The translations under genes were made by a program, and so were the position numbers. Of a stretch of DNA of 64,000 nt, positions 46,525 to 56,848 are shown in pieces. The notes under the pieces are model-generated. The model did not search any database. It was not told the DNA's origin and was given only the letters and a program-made list of their open reading frames with translations. The stretch's first letter is position 1. Each line of letters opens with the position of its first letter. The DNA lies in contig OW203768.1 of the NCBI GenBank assembly GCA_934045905.1, positions 9,948,316 to 10,012,315 on the forward strand, in the 5' to 3' direction. The stretch is from Leuctra nigra. Lineage: Eukaryota > Arthropoda > Insecta > Plecoptera > Leuctridae.

Positions 46525-47256
46525 ATATGAAGTGAAGTGTTCGAGGCTGTAAGGCACTGGAAAGAGTAGGATTGAAGAAGTAAGTTCAAGATATTTGAAG
46601 AGGAACTGGACTGGGAGGAGCCATGGTGGAACGATCATTTTCTCCCAAGGAGGATAGAAATAGATCTGGAATAGTTTCATGAAGAATGATGTGAGTGAAG
46701 AGTTAAATTAAATAATCATGCCATTTAACCGGTAAAAAATATTACCTAAGTTAGCCATAACCCTTTAATTGTTAACTTAGGTAAATATTCTCTGACAGCA
46801 CCAAGCAAATACAAACGACCATTATACATGTTCATGAAAAAATGAAACCGGTCACAGAGTTAAATTAATCTTAATTTGTTCCATTATACATTAATAATTT
46901 CACAGGTTTTTTTACGGCACTAATTTTTCCTGTAACCTTACCGTATTCATGTACTTGCTTACAATCAATTTTATAAATTATGTCAACCTGTTTTTCACAT
47001 TATACCTATTTAGAAAGTAGAGGAGCGCTGCTTCAAGTATTTCTATTGTTTATCATAACTTTTTTGTATTAATGTCATTGTATATATTTTGGTGAATAAA
47101 AACTCTTTTTAAAAAAAATTGATAGCATCGATAATGAATTTATATTTTGTCCCTTTTGTCCCCAAATTTTTACACAGTAATTCTGAACTTGTGTCCTCAT
47201 AAGCTTTCCTGTTTATTTTCAGTAAGATTTTGTTACTGTGCTTAAGAGGGCTGAGT

Positions 47257-49972
47257 AGTGAGCGTGGCCTTGAAGAGTTTTTTAATCGATTTTTATCAAT
47301 ATCTTTTACCAATGTAATTGTTAACAAAAAAGGGCTTTGTACGAGTATTCAGAACAGTTCAATGAAAATAGTTTCATAGTTTGGAATAAGTTATTAGCTT
47401 TATTTTATCCAACAGATGTTTAGTACCATAATTTTACTAATTTTCGGGCACTAAACATCTGTAGGACAAAGTAAATCTAATCCCAGAAAAAACACTCCGT
47501 GTAAAAATACCAGCCAAGTCTCTTTAACTATAAAAAAAAATAGAAGAAATCTAAAAATTCAGCACTGAAAAGGAGTGATATCAAAAAAGGAGCCAAGTCA
47601 ACGAATTTTCCAAATTTTAATCGTACCATTGAAATAAAAATATCAACCCCCGAGAAATACTTAAAAAAAGGACTTGGCGCATCGTTTTTTTAAAGACACT
47701 TTTCTATCCTAAAAGTATAGGAAGAACTCTACAAGTATATTTTCCTGAGTATATCACATTCATTATCGACGAATCATACTACGTTTTAATATAACTAGTA
47801 CTCTTACCTACTGGCAGTTTTGGTATTTTGTCAATATTCAGAGGAAATAAACGGATAAACGAATAACGAATAAACGGAAGCGGCCTAGTCTATTCGTTAT
47901 TGCCACTATTTCTAGGGTCATATTAATCAATCATACTTCTCAATATCGTGACTGAGGGAAATAGCGAAAGCGCTCATTACAAGAAGGCCGTCAATGAGAT
48001 TTGTATAAGTGACTAGTGCACTGAGCCATGCTGCTCAAATAATTACTGACTAGATTTTTATCTAAAGTAATACGTTATGTAATTTATGAATTTTTTTGGT
48101 ATAAAATGTTAATTAATAGCAATTAATTACACGGCGAGAAGGTTCAAAGTATAATGCTGTAGTAGGTATGTTGATGTACCCACAAAACTATAGGTACCTA
48201 CCAATCACAAACACAACTGTTCTGTATTTATTGCTTGTAAGACAATGCTATGTTTCTTTGCGTACTTATATTTAAATTTAAAATATTTTACAGAATGTTC
48301 AATATTTAATTTGAAAGTTTTGTCCCAATTTTTCTAGGCATTTCTGAACTACGTAGTATGTGAGTGGCATAAGCTTAAGAATAGAAAAATGTCTTTAAAA
48401 AAACGATGCGCCAAGTCCTTTTTTTAAGTATTTCTCGGGGGTTGATATTTTTATTTCAATGGTACGATTAAAATTTGGAAAATTCGTTGACTTGGCTCCT
48501 TTTTTGATATCACTCCTTTTCAGTGCTGAATTTTTAGATTTCTTCTATTTTTTTTTATAGTTAAAGAGACTTGGCTGGTATTTTTACACGGAGTGTTTTT
48601 TCTGGGATATCACTTCTTTTGTTAGTTTATTCATACAGCTTGTAGCACATGTCCGAGCAGGGACTAATTTCTTTAAAAAAATACGCCTCAACCGATTTGG
48701 TTACTATGAAAAGTTGCGTTTGGTATAAGATGAAAATGATTATCCAAGAAGAATAGCTTAAGTTTCGTTATAATCGATCCAGCCGTTTTCGATACATGAC
48801 GTCACTTCCGGTTTTGAAATAGCGGCCGAATTCCGGTATAGGTAATAAGAAAACAATCTAGTTTTATCTAGTTGATACCTTCATGAACGACCATCTGAAT
48901 TCCTAATCCCTATATTTCCGTAAAATCGGTCATGCCGTTTGTAATATATGACGTCACTTCCGGTTTCATTTAGTGGTTCCTGCCGCCATTTCCGGTACCA
49001 TTAATTTATTTATTCATTTTTCACAATTGATTTTTCAAATAAATAGCAGAATGAATACGCAGGAGCTAGTTCAGTTGCAATCGGTACAGGCGTTTTAGAT
49101 ATATGACGTCACTTCCGGTTTCAGGAATGGCGGCCGAGAACACTGCTACCTTGAATATATAAATTGTATTGTCTATGTTACAATGTAAGTTAATTATGTA
49201 CGTATTTTAAGTATAATTTGTTGAAATAAGTTAAATATTGCGTATTTATGACGTCACTTCCGGTTTAGAAAATAAGAAAATAATATTTTTTTTATTGATA
49301 CTTCATATAGATGACCATCTAAATCGAATGGCGCTAATTTCGTTCTAATCGGTCCAGACGTTTTTGAGTTATGACGTCACTTCCGGTTTAAAAATGGCGG
49401 CACAAAAAATCACAAGAGGCAAGGTATCATCAGACGCCAAAAGTGCATATGTGGTAAAAGTTTCAGGTCGATCGGTTTAGCCGTTTAGGCTGTGGCGCTG
49501 TCAACAGGGTTTCCTGATATCATCAGAATCATCTTCAGAATCAGAAAGTGGTGTAATTTCACTGTTTTCTCGGTCCTCTAGCGCGCAAATGGCATAACCT
49601 ATTGTTCCCAAATTTGGTATATGTAGTGGGGTGGGCCATAGCTCGAAATTAAGACATTTCACAACAATGTGAGATTTTCCAATTTTAAGATCCAGTAGGC
49701 CGAAAATGCCATGTTGTTGCTTACAGTAAAAGTGTTTGGTCTGCTCCTCAGTTTATTAGGCATTTACGGTATGTTGAGTGACTGTGAGTGTATAGTACGA
49801 CTTGGCTGGGTGGAGCGACCGCTCCACTAGATAAACCATTACAAGCTATGGAAATATTTTCATTGAACTGTTCTGAATACTCGTACAAAGCCTTATTTTG
49901 TTAACAATTACATTGGTAAAAGATATTGATAAAAATCGATTAAAAAACTCTTCAAGGTCAAACTCACTTAAT
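47257..49972. repeat. Large inverted repeat enclosing composite copy C
   Basis: Arms of about 120 bp (47257-47378 and 49853-49972), sharing CTTGAAGAGTTTTTTAATCG and GTACGAGTATTCAGAACAGT and their complements, flank copy C on both sides. It is an outer foldback into which the composite repeat inserted, or part of the same structure. Confidence 0.75.
47484..49830 (-). repeat. ETS/CRE composite repeat, copy C
   Basis: Reverse orientation to A and B: foldback first (arms 47484-47705 and 48387-48605, long 680-base loop), then five perfect TGACGTCACTTCCGG units at 48797, 48949, 49104, 49249 and 49372, then the shared blocks and GAGCGACCGCTCCACTAG at the end (49830). It carries the most intact set of ETS/CRE words of the three copies. 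Confidence 0.82.
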
Positions 49973-50129
49973 TATTCTAATTATAATTAATTAGTCATTA
50001 AAATAAAAACAAATATAAGTAGAAGTACCTTCATTTAATCAACCGAAAATGTATAGATTATTAGAAAATCAGATTATTTTTTTATTCTTTTCGGAGATCT
50101 CTATAGACCTCTATGGATAGTGTCCGTCC

Positions 50130-50470
50130 GTCCGGGTAGCTCAGTCGGTAGAGCTCTCGCCCGGCAAATGAGAGGTCCCGAGTTCGTCCCCGGATCGGGC
50201 CGATATTTTTAAACAGGACATGTTTATACAGGATTTATAACAGAACAATAAGTGATTCGAATGAATTAGGTAAAGTGACAGAAGATTTGATGGAAATGGA
50301 TGGAAAAGATGTAAGAGCAAGATAAGAACTGGAAGAGATGGATGTTATTATTTAGTTCTATAGTATTTACTATTTACCTAGTGTTTAGTTTAGTTGTGTA
50401 GATTTATTAGTTCCTACCACCTGTCTGTGACAATCTTTAAGATGTAAATACAAGAATAATAAAAAAAAAC
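50130..50470 (+). repeat. tRNA-derived SINE
   Basis: The head GTCCGGGTAGCTCAGTCGG (A box) and GAGTTCGTCCCC (B-box-like) at 50130-50205 resembles a tRNA, but the T arm does not pair. It is followed by CCGATATTTTT and an AT-rich body ending in an A run near 50460. The same head is seen at 10041-10112. Confidence 0.6.
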
Positions 50471-50606
50471 ACTACACACTTTATAGTGTATACACTATAA
50501 AATACAAATAATCAGCTAACTATTTCAGAGTTTCTTCAAAATAAACTCTTTTATTGCAGATTAGACATTGAAATTGCCTAATTTGAATTGAATAGTGTAC
50601 CATATA

Positions 50607-50758
50607 TCGTAGAATTAAGGATAACTTGTTTTAAGGTAACCTTGCTTCTCTTGTGGTAATGTATATTTTAGTTGAATCTGCAGTTGATTTTCTGGACCTG
50701 GGCTGGTCGCAGGTAGCAACTCGTCAAGGCAGATTTATTTGTCGCTGATCCATATAAG
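50607..50758 (+). promoter_or_regulatory. Promoter and non-coding exon 1 of GMC gene 4
   Basis: TCGTAGAATTAAGGATAACT then GGTAACCTTGCTTCTC, then initiator-like TTTAGTTG (50667-50674). The exon (TTTTCTGGACCTGGGCTGG...) ends at AAG|GTGAGT (50759). Closest to the gene 3 promoter, matching the coding relationship of genes 3 and 4. Confidence 0.7.
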
Positions 50759-51021
50759 GTGAGTTATAGGTGGAATTTATTGACTCTTTTGACAATTAAA
50801 GGTTTCTAAAAATATATCACAATTTTAAAATATTTATATGTACTTTCAATCTAATCCAATTTTTACAACGATAATAAATATAATAAATAAATTATATATA
50901 TTGTAATAATTATAATTAAGGTATGGTGCAAGCGTTCGGTCGTTTAAGCAATAGAGAAAAATTGTTTCATAAGTGGGTGTAACTTTGACAGGATGTTCAC
51001 ATGATCAGTCTGATGTACATT

Positions 51022-51426
51022 AGTAGCACTTTTTCATTTTTGCTTCGTTAATTAGGTGCCTGTTATTCAACAAAACCGCGCAAAACTATGAAATTTCCTA
51101 TACGATTGGAGACCAAACCTCAAATTTTAATCATGATTAATAAAATACAGCTTAGGGTTATCACTAATTGGCACATTTTTAAAATTAAATTTCATGGTAT
51201 CCATAGCGAGACAAGAAAATAGATAATTTTTCACCAAAAATCAACTAATTATTACTAATTTACAAAGCACAAAATTAAAAATATACCATGGGATAATCCT
51301 TAGTTAGTCTTTTATCTAATCATGATTAAAATTTCAAATAATTTCGTCAACCCATTTTGTCTCCAATCGTATCCAAAAAAGTGCCTGCAACAAGCGGCAA
51401 AATCGCTCGCGCTTGCAGCACCTTAA
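51022..51426. repeat. Dispersed repeat ending in TTAA, copy 2
   Basis: Same ordered words as 19659-20107 and same orientation, ending GCAGCACCTTAA. The TTAA at its end is also the insertion site of the next foldback. Confidence 0.7.
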
Positions 51427-51821
51427 GAGGCAAACGGAAGCGAACGGGAATCGCACGGTTCGTCATAGCGTTTTTTTGAAATTTTGTCTTCACACTTAAT
51501 AATTTTAAAAAATCAGATAGTAACGACCCATAACAGCCTAATAGACTAAATAATGCCGCAAACTGGAGTTCATTATGACCTCAGGTGCGACCTCAAAGTG
51601 TTAAATACGATATTTTTAATAAAATAAACGAAAATAATCGTATTTAACACTTTGAGGTCGCACCAGAGGTCATAATGAACTCCAGTTTGCGGCATTATTT
51701 AGTCCATTAGGCTGTAATGGGTCGTTACTATCTGATTTTTTAAAATTATTAAGTGGGAAGACACAATCTCGAAAAAACGCTCTGACGAACCGTGCGATTC
51801 CCGCTCGCTTCCGTTTGCCTC
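51427..51821. mobile_element. TTAA-bounded foldback (395 bp)
   Basis: TTAA at 51423-51426 and 51822-51825. Almost the whole element is two near-identical arms (about 51427-51607 and 51640-51821) starting GAGGCAAACGGAAGCG. Centre about 30 bases. No ORF. Confidence 0.85.
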
Positions 51822-52847
51822 TTAAATACTGTAATAAATATATTATCCATAAATGGCTCTGAACTAAATGTTAACATAATACAAGTAAGATTTCAATTAA
51901 AGTGTGGTTAGGTAAGGCACAATCATCTCCCAATCATCATCATAATCATTCATCCGTCGCCATTAGCTTAGCTGCAGAACAGTGAGATTAATTTACATGC
52001 AATCAAAACTCATCTATATCGAAAATTAAAAAAATAATAGGAAATTATAGCATTAAAAGGGTAGGACAATATTTACGAAGAAGAAACAGCATTTTAACTT
52101 TTACAACATAAATCTATTGCCATTTTAGAATACATATCTCTGTATTTTTAATCCTTTGACTTGGCAAACCAACTGAATTGCAGTTTTAATTCCATTTTGT
52201 TGGCATGACCAAGGCGCAACTATAGAGAAGCAAGGGCAGAATTAAATTGTGGTTCAAGAATTCAAGAGACACGAATACGTGAACGAGATAAAATTCAGCA
52301 AATCCAAGTGTTTACGTTCGCGTCAATTGTTCAAATCCGTCAATTGACACATTTCCACTTTTTGTCAATAAAAAATTAGTATTTGGTCTCGACTGTACTA
52401 AATTGGAAATAAAAAAACTAGAGTGATAAAAATAAGAAACTTACTTCAATCTTGCTCCCCTATGACCTGCATTTCGCAACGTTATGTCTTGTCAAATTCA
52501 ATGGCAATCACAACTTCACTGTTTTGATTATAACAAGAACAACACAAAGTTTTCATGATTCTGTCACATTTACATTAAAAACAGAATAATAGGTACACTT
52601 TTATGTCGTTTTTAGTTAAACACACTCTTTTAGTGAAAATTCGCGTAAAATGTCACTGAAAACAATTATGACAGTCTGTTTTTGTTTACATCGACGCCAT
52701 CTTGGACATCGGCCTGGTGGATGTCAGTCAACTGAACATTCCGTAAACGACCGTCATGTAGGAGGCAGTGAGATCGGAACGCCGCGCGGCAATGAGTGGA
52801 TGAGACAGACGGTCGTCATACCCGTGGACACCCGCGCGAATTGTCTT

Positions 52848-53009
52848 ATGGAGAACCTCAGAGTGAATGCGTTGATATTGATATTTCTATTTCATTGTGT
52901 ACCTTGTGATGATGATGATGAAGACATTCCTTTTTCATGCAAACAAGAAAAGACCATTAAAGACATTGGTGGTGTTCCACCAACAAAATATACTGAAACA
53001 TGTTTTTGA
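52848..53009 (+). CDS. Possible small secreted acidic peptide
   Basis: 53 residues: MENLRVNALILIFLFHCVPC (signal-peptide-like), an acidic run DDDDED, then a short tail with two cysteines. A poly(A) signal AATAAA is at 53048-53053, about 40 nt after the stop. The preceding 200 bp (52690-52850) is much more GC-rich than its surroundings and the frame stays open to 52650 (ATGTCACTG...). It lies in the inferred intron of GMC gene 4. I do not recognise a family. It could be a real nested gene, an exon of another transcript, or chance. Confidence 0.35.
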   Translation: MENLRVNALILIFLFHCVPCDDDDEDIPFSCKQEKTIKDIGGVPPTKYTETCF

Positions 53010-53576
53010 GCGTGTTTGTTTATTCTTGGATAATTTCAAATTCACAAAATAAAATGTATCATGACAGTTGTGAACTTGAAATGATAAAAAATCGATGTTG
53101 GTTATATTTGTGTTAACAATTTAATTCCCTATTTAATATCATGAAGTTTAAATTTCATTGGAATAAAATAATATCACATGATAAATGGAAACAATATCAC
53201 GATAAAAACTTTGTATTATCAACATGATAATTACTACTTACATAATAATGCATTGAAATACAAAAACTATTTTCTATAAAAATTAATTGTTTGTATATTA
53301 TATTGAGAAATGTACCTAAGTATCACAAAACAAATCTTTCATACTCTCAAATATAAAACTTTAGATATGAATGGTAGGGGTGCAAAGAGAAAAAGCAGGT
53401 ACTCCGGTACTAGTTCATGCCGGTACCTTGCAATTTTGGGCAAGAGACATTCTTGGAAGCTTTCCAGAAGACAAAAATTCTAAAAAAAAATATTTTTCTT
53501 TCAGGATCCTCGAAAACTTTTCTCCTCAGCCTCTCAACATCAAAAGTTCCAACCTTTGACATCGGAAATTTGAACA

Positions 53577-55463
53577 ATGGTACTGGTGCCACCGGCACAA
53601 CGTTTTATTATAATCTTCTTCATCCTACACTCCGGAGGCTCATTGCCAGCAATAGACCCCTGGCAAGCCCTAGACACAATCAGCCGTCACTTCCGCCAAG
53701 GAGATCGCTATGACGAGGGCCAAGTCGTGGACACACCAGTCAAGAAGATCTTGAATCAGAAAACCTACGATTTCATCGTCATTGGAGCGGGAACGGCCGG
53801 TTCTGTCGTCGCCAATCGTCTTTCTGACAATCCCTCCTGGAAGGTGCTGCTTTTGGAAGCTGGTAAAGATGAAATCCTTATCAACCAGTGTCCACTCTTA
53901 TGTGCCCATCTTCAGTTGACGGACTACAACTGGGGTTACACAGTAGAACCGCATGATACCGCTTGTCTGGGGATGAAGGATAAACGCTGTAACTGGCCAA
54001 GAGGAAAATCTCTCGGAGGTACCAGTTCGATCAACTACATGATTTATACGAGAGGAAACAAACTGGATTATGATCAGTGGGCGAGTATGGGAAATACTGG
54101 CTGGAGCTACGACGAATTACTTCCGTACTTCAAGAAATCCGAAAATATACTAATTCCAGAGTTAATGGATTCCAAATATCATTCATCCGGGGGTTACTTA
54201 AACATCGAAGATGTTCCGTTTCATACGCCGCTTGCTAACGCTTTCGTATCTGCCGGAGAAGAGTTAGGTTACGATAAAGTTGACTACAATGGAGAGAACC
54301 AAATAGGCTTCTCATTCGTTCAGTCAACAATGCGTAACGGCTCTCGGTGCAGCGCTTCTAAAGCATTCCTCAGACCGATACGTCATCGCGGCAACCTTCA
54401 CATATCCATGAACACACGTGTTTCCAAGATCCTCATCGATGAAGAAAGCAAGCAAGTTGTCGGAGTCGAATTTTACAAAAACCGAGCGATACATCGAGTG
54501 AAGGTCAGGAAGGAAGTTGTTTTATCGGCAGGAACGTTGAATTCACCGCAGATATTGATGTTGTCCGGTATTGGTCCTCGGGAGCACTTGGAATCAATCA
54601 ACATTCCAGTCCTGAAGGACTTGAAAGTTGGACAGAACCTTCAGGAACATGTCGGCTTTCTCGGAGCGGTCGGTCTGGTAAACGACACTGTTGGCATTGT
54701 CCAAAAACGTCTTATGGCACCGGAGAATATTGTGAAAGTCATGTCCGATTTCTTGCTTCAAGGCCGTGGACCGCTAACTTCGATCGGAGCTGTAGAAGGA
54801 CTCGGATTCATACGAACGAAATACGCTCCTGACGATCGGCCCGACATGGAATTCATGTTTATGGCAGCTACTGTGATGTCAGAAGACAATGTGGGTGCTG
54901 TGAGAAAGGGTCTTAACATTAAAGATAGCCTTTATCGTGACGTGTATTCCATGTATAAAAACAGAGATAGTTTCACAATATTGCCCATTTTATTACATCC
55001 GAGAAGTAGAGGCGAGGTTAAACTTAAGGACAACAATCCGCTTCACTGGCCGAAGTTCTACGGAAATTTCCTCTCCGATCCACACGATGTCAAAACACTT
55101 GTCGAGGGAATCAAAATAGCAGCAAAAATGATGGAGACGAATGCATTTCAAAAGTACGGATCTAAGCTCCACAGTGTACCGATTCCCGGATGTGAAAGTT
55201 ACGACTTTGGCACCGACGACTACTGGGTTTGCGCTGCGAGACATTTGACTGGCATGATTCATCATCAAGCCGGGACGTGCAAGATGGGACCCGCCTCGGA
55301 CCCTGATGCTGTCGTGGACCCGCAGTTGAGGGTCCATGGTATCAAGGGTCTGAGAGTTGCAGATTGTTCCATCATTCCCCTGGTGCCAACGGCTCACACT
55401 TCTGGGGTGGCTTACATGATCGGAGAGAAGGCTGCAGATTTAGTAAAAACAGATTGGCGGTGA
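53577..55463 (+). CDS. GMC oxidoreductase (glucose dehydrogenase-like), gene 4
   Basis: A 628-residue paralog. Signal peptide about 1-25; GAGTAG at 70-75; signature 1 with GKSLGGTSS (Ser to Thr); HHQAGTCKMG from 562; TAHTSG in place of TAHTNA, so the residue two after the second active-site His (607) is Ser instead of Asn. The C-terminal motif also changes to VADCSII. Exon 2 starts at 53505, 72 nt before the ATG. Sister to gene 3 in the 370-460 region and in promoter. It has its own substitutions around 245-250 (SFVQSTMRNG). Frame intact and signal present, so it is likely functional. The active-site neighbourhood change could alter substrate or rate; that is inference. Confidence 0.95.
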   Translation: MVLVPPAQRFIIIFFILHSGGSLPAIDPWQALDTISRHFRQGDRYDEGQVVDTPVKKILNQKTYDFIVIGAGTAGSVVANRLSDNPSWKVLLLEAGKDEILINQCPLLCAHLQLTDYNWGYTVEPHDTACLGMKDKRCNWPRGKSLGGTSSINYMIYTRGNKLDYDQWASMGNTGWSYDELLPYFKKSENILIPELMDSKYHSSGGYLNIEDVPFHTPLANAFVSAGEELGYDKVDYNGENQIGFSFVQSTMRNGSRCSASKAFLRPIRHRGNLHISMNTRVSKILIDEESKQVVGVEFYKNRAIHRVKVRKEVVLSAGTLNSPQILMLSGIGPREHLESINIPVLKDLKVGQNLQEHVGFLGAVGLVNDTVGIVQKRLMAPENIVKVMSDFLLQGRGPLTSIGAVEGLGFIRTKYAPDDRPDMEFMFMAATVMSEDNVGAVRKGLNIKDSLYRDVYSMYKNRDSFTILPILLHPRSRGEVKLKDNNPLHWPKFYGNFLSDPHDVKTLVEGIKIAAKMMETNAFQKYGSKLHSVPIPGCESYDFGTDDYWVCAARHLTGMIHHQAGTCKMGPASDPDAVVDPQLRVHGIKGLRVADCSIIPLVPTAHTSGVAYMIGEKAADLVKTDWR

Positions 55464-55702
55464 TTTCTCTTAAAAACGAGTAGTAAATATCTAAATTTTT
55501 TCAATAGCTTCTGGTTTGTATGCCTCGCAATGTTCTGATACTATTACATTTGTACCACATTGTGCCATTTATTTATAGTATCTAAAAGCACCTTAATTCC
55601 ATGTATAGCATTTTTAGTCTGTATATAGTCTTTGTGAAAGTGTGACAAATCATAGGGATGTCATTAAAAGTTTAAAACTACCTCTACAGTGTGGAGCTCG
55701 AT

Positions 55703-55990
55703 AATGTGGAGGTGCCATGTTCAGTCATTTTATATAAATTTTTTGTAAATTAAATAATAAAATGTATGACATTTATTTGCACCTATCATAATATTATAGT
55801 ACCTACTAGGTACTAACTATATCACTAGTATAGACTAATTAATATGTAATTTTGGTTATATGGAAGATCATTCAGCAATGTCTGAATTTCAGCTTTTTTA
55901 AATTATGATAAATTCAATAAAAAAAAAATCTGTTTACATTCCAAATGTTATCTGTCAAACTGCTCCTCTCCCAGCTGTCTTTGGGCACCA
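55703..55990 (+). repeat. Dispersed repeat shared with the SHMT upstream region
   Basis: AATGTGGAGGTGCCATG, TTTACATTCC, TCTGTCAAACTGCTCCTCTC and CCCAGCTGTCTTTG occur in the same order at 58025-58135. In this copy about 190 bp of AT-rich sequence separates the first and later words. Confidence 0.55.
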
Positions 55991-56848
55991 AAGTAGCTGA
56001 ATCAATTCTTCGAGCTAGATCGACTTTTCTTGTATGCATTTTCAATATCAGTATTTACTATTTAGGGTCTGTGAATCTTTTAGAAAAATTGATCTTGTGA
56101 GCCCCTTGAATAAATTTTTTCAAAGATTGATTCAAAATATTGCATTTTTTAAAGAAAAAATCAGGTTGAAAGTGAAATGGTAATTCAAAAACAAGTTCAA
56201 ATACAAAAGTTAAAAAGTAGAAAAATACAATGATCAAATCAAATGAATCGAGTCTTATACCTATATCAAATGCTCCAGAATCGATTCGAAAAATCGGTTT
56301 GTCAGTTTCATTGAATCGATTTATCAAAAAATCAACTCTCTTTTTCTCTTCACTAGGCTACGGTTGATTTGCTTCTAGCCAATTTCATAAAATATTAATG
56401 TTTAAAAAATATCTTCCTATTGGTTGAAAATCAAAATGTTCCGACTACGTCCAAATTTTGCATGTGATCAAGATCAACATTATCTCATATTTTTACACAT
56501 TCGATCAAGTAGGCATATGTTGTCATTTTATGATTTTAAGAGTTTCGAAACGCGTTCACAAGAGATTTAGGCTATCGAAATGTACCAAATCGTGGCACAA
56601 GGATAAATGTTATTTAATTTTTCCAGAGTATGGAAATTGATAGTTGCAATGAAAATCAGAAATAATGTAGTCTTTGATTGAGTGTCGTGTTTGGCTGGAG
56701 ATGTTGCACGTATCGGTATCGGTGCTCGCTCATCAACGCAATACACTGACCGTTTCTCTAGATAGGTACCTACTTGTTTATAGTGTTTACACAAACACCT
56801 TGTCATGCTCAATAATCCTTTAGTCACAAACTGTTTGGTGACAATAAC
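55991..56848. other. Spacer with a CTAG-family terminus
   Basis: At 56722-56761 the reverse-oriented terminus of the CTAG family occurs (GTGCTCGCTCATCAACGC ... CTCTAG), degenerate. Nothing else recognised. Confidence 0.4.

Larger units (their letters stand above)
50759..53504 (+). other. Inferred intron 1 of GMC gene 4
   Basis: From GTGAGT (50759) to CTTTCAG (ends 53504). It contains a dispersed repeat copy (51022-51426), a TTAA foldback (51427-51821), a SINE-like fragment (51917-51988, minus) and a possible small gene (52848-53009). Confidence 0.55.

Noticed and set aside
50130..50205. Functional tRNA gene
   Set aside because: A and B boxes are present but the T arm does not pair, and it continues into a SINE body also found at 10041.
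22537..53713. ORFs overlapping the GMC start codons in another frame (22537, 29804, 37133, 53417), with similar peptides in all four genes
   Set aside because: Similarity follows from the conserved GMC codons read in another frame; they start in the intron before the acceptor and end early.
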